Below, piece by piece: positions 40,164 through 43,748 of a DNA stretch of 43,748 bases. Below the pieces are notes generated by a model. The model was not told the DNA's origin and made no database searches. It saw only the letters and a program-made list of their open reading frames with translations. Position numbers and translations under genes: made by a program. The DNA comes from an uncultured Alistipes sp. GTDB lineage: Bacteria; Bacteroidota; Bacteroidia; Bacteroidales; Rikenellaceae. How positions within the stretch are numbered: position 1 is the stretch's first letter; each line of letters opens with the position of its first letter. The stretch covers positions 1 to 43,748 of the forward strand of contig URTU01000008.1 of assembly GCA_900550925.1 (NCBI GenBank), read 5' to 3'.

Positions 40164-41222
40164 ATGAGAAACGTAAAGATACTTCTTACGGTTGCGGCAA
40201 CGGTCGCCGGAGTGACGGCCGCCGAAGCCCAAAGCACCGACCGTATGAAAGAGCTGCTTCAGGAGATGGAGCTGCAGATAGATTCGATCGAATCGCTGCT
40301 GACAGTCAAGCCGCAACCCGTCGCACCGATCAGCAACGGTAACGGGTCGCTGGCCATCGATACGCTCGACACGGCAAACGATGCCGTAAAGGTGGTGCTG
40401 TTCAACGACAACACCTGGCGATACGTACACTTCAAGAGCGAAGATGACTGGAATGTCGAAAACTATACCGAGCATTGGGATACCGTAACGCTCTTCCCCT
40501 ACAACGATGTCAAGGTGGCCGACCTGCCTCGCTCGATAGCCATCGAACTGGTCGACTCGCTCAAAAGCTACCACTATCCGATCAAGGGTACGGTGCGTTC
40601 GCGCTACGGGGCACGCGGCCGCCGCCGCCACTGCGGTGTCGACATACCGCTCAAGACCGGCGACCCGATCTATGCCACATTCAGCGGTAAGGTCCGCATA
40701 TCGAGCTACAACAAGGGCGGATACGGCAACCTGGTCATCATCCGTCACGACAACGGTCTCGAAACATGGCACGGTCACCTGAGTGAACGTATGGTAAAGG
40801 CCGGCGATACGGTTCATGCAGGCCAGATCATCGGTCTCGGCGGAGATACCGGCCGCAGCACAGGGCCGCACCTCCATTACGAGATGCGTTACAGCGGCCA
40901 GCCGTTCGATCCGGAGCGCCTGATCAACTTCCAGACGGGCGATCTGCGCCGTGACCTGTTCCTGCTCAAGCGTTCGTATTTCGATGTCAATTCACGCGCC
41001 GGGCTGCAGGATTTCGAGGATGAGGAACTGGGTGACAAGGAGATAGCCGAGGAGGCCAAGAAGCAGGCCGCCGCAAAGGAGATCTACCACAAGATCAAGT
41101 CGGGAGATACGCTCGGCGGGCTGGCATTGCGTTACGGTGTGAGCATCGACAAGATCTGCCGTCTGAACGGCATCACCCGAAAAACCGTGCTGCGAATCGG
41201 CCGCACACTGAGAATTAACTGA
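40164..41222 (+). CDS. M23 family metallopeptidase with C-terminal LysM domain
   Basis: A secreted peptidoglycan hydrolase or regulator of 352 residues. The signal peptide (MRNVKILLTVAATVAGVTAA) is followed by a short coiled-coil and linker. The LytM/M23 domain at about 145-260 has the zinc ligands HCGVDIP (H and D), HGHLS and GPHLHYEM. A single LysM domain closes the protein (YHKIKSGDTLGGLALRYGVS). The order of a peptidase before a LysM is common in Bacteroidales endopeptidases. It is the last gene of the yicC-to-M23 operon and ends just before a strong terminator. Confidence 0.92.
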   Translation: MRNVKILLTVAATVAGVTAAEAQSTDRMKELLQEMELQIDSIESLLTVKPQPVAPISNGNGSLAIDTLDTANDAVKVVLFNDNTWRYVHFKSEDDWNVENYTEHWDTVTLFPYNDVKVADLPRSIAIELVDSLKSYHYPIKGTVRSRYGARGRRRHCGVDIPLKTGDPIYATFSGKVRISSYNKGGYGNLVIIRHDNGLETWHGHLSERMVKAGDTVHAGQIIGLGGDTGRSTGPHLHYEMRYSGQPFDPERLINFQTGDLRRDLFLLKRSYFDVNSRAGLQDFEDEELGDKEIAEEAKKQAAAKEIYHKIKSGDTLGGLALRYGVSIDKICRLNGITRKTVLRIGRTLRIN

Positions 41223-41246
41223 TGTGACGACAATACGGCACCCAAC

Positions 41247-41286
41247 AAATAGGACCGCAATTTGTCATGCGGTCCTATTTTGTTTT
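41247..41286 (+). terminator. Rho-independent terminator after the M23 gene
   Basis: A 13-bp perfect stem pairs 41247-41259 with 41268-41280 around an 8-nt loop, followed by TGTTTT. The upstream A-rich flank also makes it work for the convergent yggS transcript. Confidence 0.88.
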
Positions 41287-41375
41287 CAAGTGATCTGCAA
41301 CAAATTACATGTATTATATCCTGCGTTGATTTAACCATGCGGCAGGGTAGTGCGCCGGCTCCGGAGGCACGCCGG

Positions 41376-42047
41376 TTAACGGGCTTGCGAGTAGTCCCGT
41401 TCGCCGAAGATCAGCGACCCGACCCGCACCATGTTCGAACCCTCGGCCACGGCCAGCAGGTAGTCGTGCGACATGCCCATCGACAGGATGTCGAACTGCG
41501 GCCCGAAAACCGCCTCGTACAACCGTTTGCAGTCGCGCAGACGCCGGAAATCGGCAGCGATGCGCTCCTCATCGTCCGTATTGCTGGCTATACCCATGAT
41601 GCCCCGAACACGGACTCGGTCCAGCGCCGCAAAGGCTCCGGAACGTATCGTCCGGTCGAGATCCTCAGGATCCCAGCCCGATTTGGTCTCCTCCTGCGCA
41701 ACGTGAACCTCCAGCAGGATATCTATCGTACGGTCGCACTTGACCGCCTCCTTCTGGATGGCCTCGGCCAGCCGCAGCGAATCAACCGAATGTATCAGCG
41801 TCACGAACGGCGCTATGTATTTCACCTTGTTGGTCTGGAGATGGCCTATCATGTGCCATTCGATATCGTGCGGCAGGGCTTCGTATTTGGCTTTCAACTC
41901 CTGCGGGCGGCTCTCGCCGAAGATCCGCTGTCCGGCACGGTAAGCCTCCTCGATCGCCTCGACCGGATGGGTCTTAGATACTGCCACAAGGGTAACGCCG
42001 GCAGGCAGCGTCGCCCGTACGGCCGTAAGTTGTGATGTTATAGACAT
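41376..42047 (-). CDS. YggS/PLPBP pyridoxal-phosphate homeostasis protein
   Basis: A 223-residue PLP-binding protein that buffers pyridoxal phosphate and has no known catalytic activity. The lysine holding PLP is in LVAVSKTHPVEAIEEAY. FGESRPQELKAK, WHMIGHLQTNKVKYI and the late LSMGMSHDYLLAVAEGSNMV are family signatures. A much longer frame upstream (to 42770) is antisense to the dipeptidase gene and not part of the protein. The gene ends convergently to the M23 operon and starts divergently from the dipeptidase. Confidence 0.94.
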   Translation of the reverse strand: MSITSQLTAVRATLPAGVTLVAVSKTHPVEAIEEAYRAGQRIFGESRPQELKAKYEALPHDIEWHMIGHLQTNKVKYIAPFVTLIHSVDSLRLAEAIQKEAVKCDRTIDILLEVHVAQEETKSGWDPEDLDRTIRSGAFAALDRVRVRGIMGIASNTDDEERIAADFRRLRDCKRLYEAVFGPQFDILSMGMSHDYLLAVAEGSNMVRVGSLIFGERDYSQAR

Positions 42048-42099
42048 GTCCCAATATGATTTTTCAAAGCGTAAAGTTACACAATTTTCGCGCAATCTG

Positions 42100-42131
42100 T
42101 TTGCCCCGACGCACTCCTTTTCGTATATTTG
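42100..42131 (+). promoter_or_regulatory. Bacteroidota promoter for the C69 dipeptidase
   Basis: TTTG at 42100-42103 is followed after 20 nt by a perfect TATATTTG at 42124-42131, 24 bases upstream of the ATG. It is one of the two cleanest matches to the lineage consensus in this window. Confidence 0.8.
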
Positions 42132-42155
42132 TACATTAAACCCCAAACAAGAGAG

Positions 42156-43748
42156 ATGAAAAAACTTGCGATTCTGCTTTTCGCATGCGCGATGTACCTC
42201 GCACAGCCGGCATCGGCATGCACAAACCTTATCGTCACGCGCGGCGCCTCGGCCGATAGTTCGGTCATGGTGACATATGCCGCCGATTCGCACCAGCTCT
42301 ACGGTGCGCTCTACAAGTACAACGCCCCGCGCCGCAACTATCCCGCCGGCACATACCTGCCGATATACGACTGGGATTCGGGACGGTTCCTTGGTCAGAT
42401 CAAACAGGCCGCACATACATATTCGACGGTCGGAAACATGAACGAACACTCGCTCATAATTACCGAAACAACATTCGGAGGCCGGCCGGAACTGGCCGAC
42501 TCGACCGGTATCATAGACTACGGATCGCTCATATATATTACACTCCAGCGTGCCCGCACGGCCCGCGAGGCGATCGAAACAATCGTCGCGCTGACCAACG
42601 AATACGGATATGCATCGGCGGGCGAGACATTCACAATAGCCGACCCCAACGAGGTGTGGATCATGGACCTGATCGGCAAGGGCTGCAAACTCAACGAGCG
42701 CGGCGACAACGTCAACCGCGGCATAGTATGGGTAGCCCGACGCGTCCCCGACGGATATGTATGTGCACACGCCAACCAGTCCCGCATATCGACATTCCCG
42801 AAAGACGACCCCGAAAACTGCCTCTATGCACCCGACGTCATCTCGTTTGCACGCGAGGCGGGGCTCTACGAGGGCAGTGACGAGGATTTCAGCTTCTGCG
42901 ACACCTATGCTCCGGCCGATTTCCTTGCCCTGCGCGGCTGCGAGGCCCGTGTCTGGAGCTTCTTCCGCACCGTGGCCGACGGCATGGACCAGTACCTAGA
43001 CTATGCCATGGGGCACAATCCCGAAAACCGCCTTCCGCTGTGGGTCAAACCCCGCGAAAAGGTCACCGCAAAGCAGCTCTTCGACGCCATGCGCGACCAT
43101 TTCGAAGGCACCCCGATGGATATGACCAAGGATATCGGTGCCGGAGGACACGGGCTGCCGTACCGCTGGCGCCCCATGACATTCACCGTTGACGGGGTGG
43201 AGTACACCAACGAGCGCGCCACGGCAACCCAGCAGACCGGTTTCTGGCTCGTTGCCCAGGCCCGCAACTGGCTTCCGGCACCCATCGGCGGAATACTCTG
43301 GTTCGGGGTCGACGATGCCGCAACATCTTGCCTGACACCGATATACTGCTCCGTAACGGAGGTTCCCGAGTGCTTCGACGAGGAGAACGGTTCGATGGTC
43401 GAGTACTCGCCCACATCGGCCTTCTGGCTATTCAACCGCATCACCAACTTCGCCTACCTGCGCTACGACATGATGAGTGCCGATATCCGCAAGGTAACCG
43501 ACCGCTGGGAAAACGACCGCATAGCCGAAATCCCGACAATAGATGCCCGTGCCGTCGAACTCTATGCCAAAAAGCCGGCCAAGGCTATTGCCATGCTGAC
43601 GGAGTATTCGGTCGAAACGGCTCAGAAAATGTTCGAACGCTGGCAGGAGTTGGACCGATATATGCTGGTGAAGTATATCGACGGCAATGTCAAGGTCGAA
43701 AAGGACGGGCGCTTCGAGGATAACGGCTTCGACGAGAGGATCCCCGCC
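42156..43748 (+). CDS. C69-family dipeptidase (PepD-like), 3' end outside the window
   Basis: A secreted N-terminal-nucleophile hydrolase; 531 codons are visible and the frame is open to the last base, so the protein continues. The signal peptide (MKKLAILLFACAMYLAQPAS) ends in ASA followed by CTNLIVTRGAS, where the cysteine is the family's catalytic residue once exposed. STVGNMNEHSLIITETTFGG, EVWIMDLIGKGCKL and VCAHANQSRIS are further family blocks. It probably degrades dipeptides or small peptides in the periplasm. A clear promoter lies at 42100-42131. The call is strong despite the missing end. Confidence 0.92.
   Translation, partial: MKKLAILLFACAMYLAQPASACTNLIVTRGASADSSVMVTYAADSHQLYGALYKYNAPRRNYPAGTYLPIYDWDSGRFLGQIKQAAHTYSTVGNMNEHSLIITETTFGGRPELADSTGIIDYGSLIYITLQRARTAREAIETIVALTNEYGYASAGETFTIADPNEVWIMDLIGKGCKLNERGDNVNRGIVWVARRVPDGYVCAHANQSRISTFPKDDPENCLYAPDVISFAREAGLYEGSDEDFSFCDTYAPADFLALRGCEARVWSFFRTVADGMDQYLDYAMGHNPENRLPLWVKPREKVTAKQLFDAMRDHFEGTPMDMTKDIGAGGHGLPYRWRPMTFTVDGVEYTNERATATQQTGFWLVAQARNWLPAPIGGILWFGVDDAATSCLTPIYCSVTEVPECFDEENGSMVEYSPTSAFWLFNRITNFAYLRYDMMSADIRKVTDRWENDRIAEIPTIDARAVELYAKKPAKAIAMLTEYSVETAQKMFERWQELDRYMLVKYIDGNVKVEKDGRFEDNGFDERIPA

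Noticed and set aside
42048..42770. A long N-terminal extension of the yggS frame.
   Set aside because: It runs antisense through the dipeptidase gene, and YggS proteins begin at the ATG at 42047.
1..43748. tRNA, rRNA, prophage or insertion-sequence content.
   Set aside because: No cloverleaf with CCA-type end, rRNA motif, transposase, integrase or terminal repeats was recognised on reading the intergenic gaps.

Overview
The window reads as a chromosome segment from a fairly GC-rich member of the Bacteroidales, most likely Alistipes or a close relative in the Rikenellaceae. Three things point there. Many genes are preceded by the Bacteroidota promoter form TTTG (or TTG) about 19-20 nt upstream of TAnnTTTG, and most lack a Shine-Dalgarno sequence. 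The gene families are typical of the group: FISUMP-type lipoprotein, TlpA/DUF4369-like lipoprotein, VorB-type ferredoxin oxidoreductase, lysine-type short SerA with DUF1015, C69 dipeptidase. No phage, insertion sequence, CRISPR array, rRNA or tRNA was seen; the segment is mostly core genome. The genus is an inference; no database search was possible.

Layout. 239-3282 (-): lptB-aroA-2-hydroxyacid dehydrogenase operon, divergent from recQ (3382-5574, +). 5757-8099 (+): a thioredoxin-fold lipoprotein and rsmA. 8165-9480 (+): a two-gene unit of a YtfE/RIC-like hemerythrin protein and a LuxR/NarL-type regulator without the receiver aspartate; its promoter carries a NarL-like palindrome. 9614-12890 (-): hsp20 (with a candidate sigma-54 promoter), a GT39 glycosyltransferase and a double-CDGSH Fe-S protein. 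13028-15119 (+): a FISUMP lipoprotein and an HD hydrolase, followed by about 430 bp with only a doubtful small membrane ORF. 15546-18754 (-): floA, nfeD and a SPOR-domain protein translationally coupled to trkH. 18751-22499 (-): trkH, a HAMP membrane sensor without output domain, and mtaB.

22685-28760 (+) is a compact run: metal ABC permease, LptF/G permease, ribBA, fmt, nhaC, with two ATGA start/stop overlaps. 28818-29486 (-) is a nitroreductase lipoprotein. 29720-32358 (-) is the four-subunit 2-oxoacid:ferredoxin oxidoreductase operon. 32637-36013 (-) is serC-serA-DUF1015, the phosphoserine branch of serine synthesis plus a conserved protein carrying a ParB/serine-kinase-like DGHHR motif. 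36203-41222 (+) is yicC-gmk-nadD(TPR)-ddl-DUF3109-M23/LysM, mixing nucleotide, NAD and cell-wall functions and ending at a strong terminator. yggS (-) and a C69 dipeptidase (+, running off the window) close the segment.

The points most worth following are the hemerythrin/pseudo-receiver unit with its candidate autoregulatory site, the -24/-12 promoter and repeated CAGTTTG boxes ahead of hsp20, the output-less HAMP sensor in a potassium-uptake operon, DUF1015 in the serine operon, and the NadD-TPR fusion. No obviously new multi-gene system of the defence or mobile type is visible.
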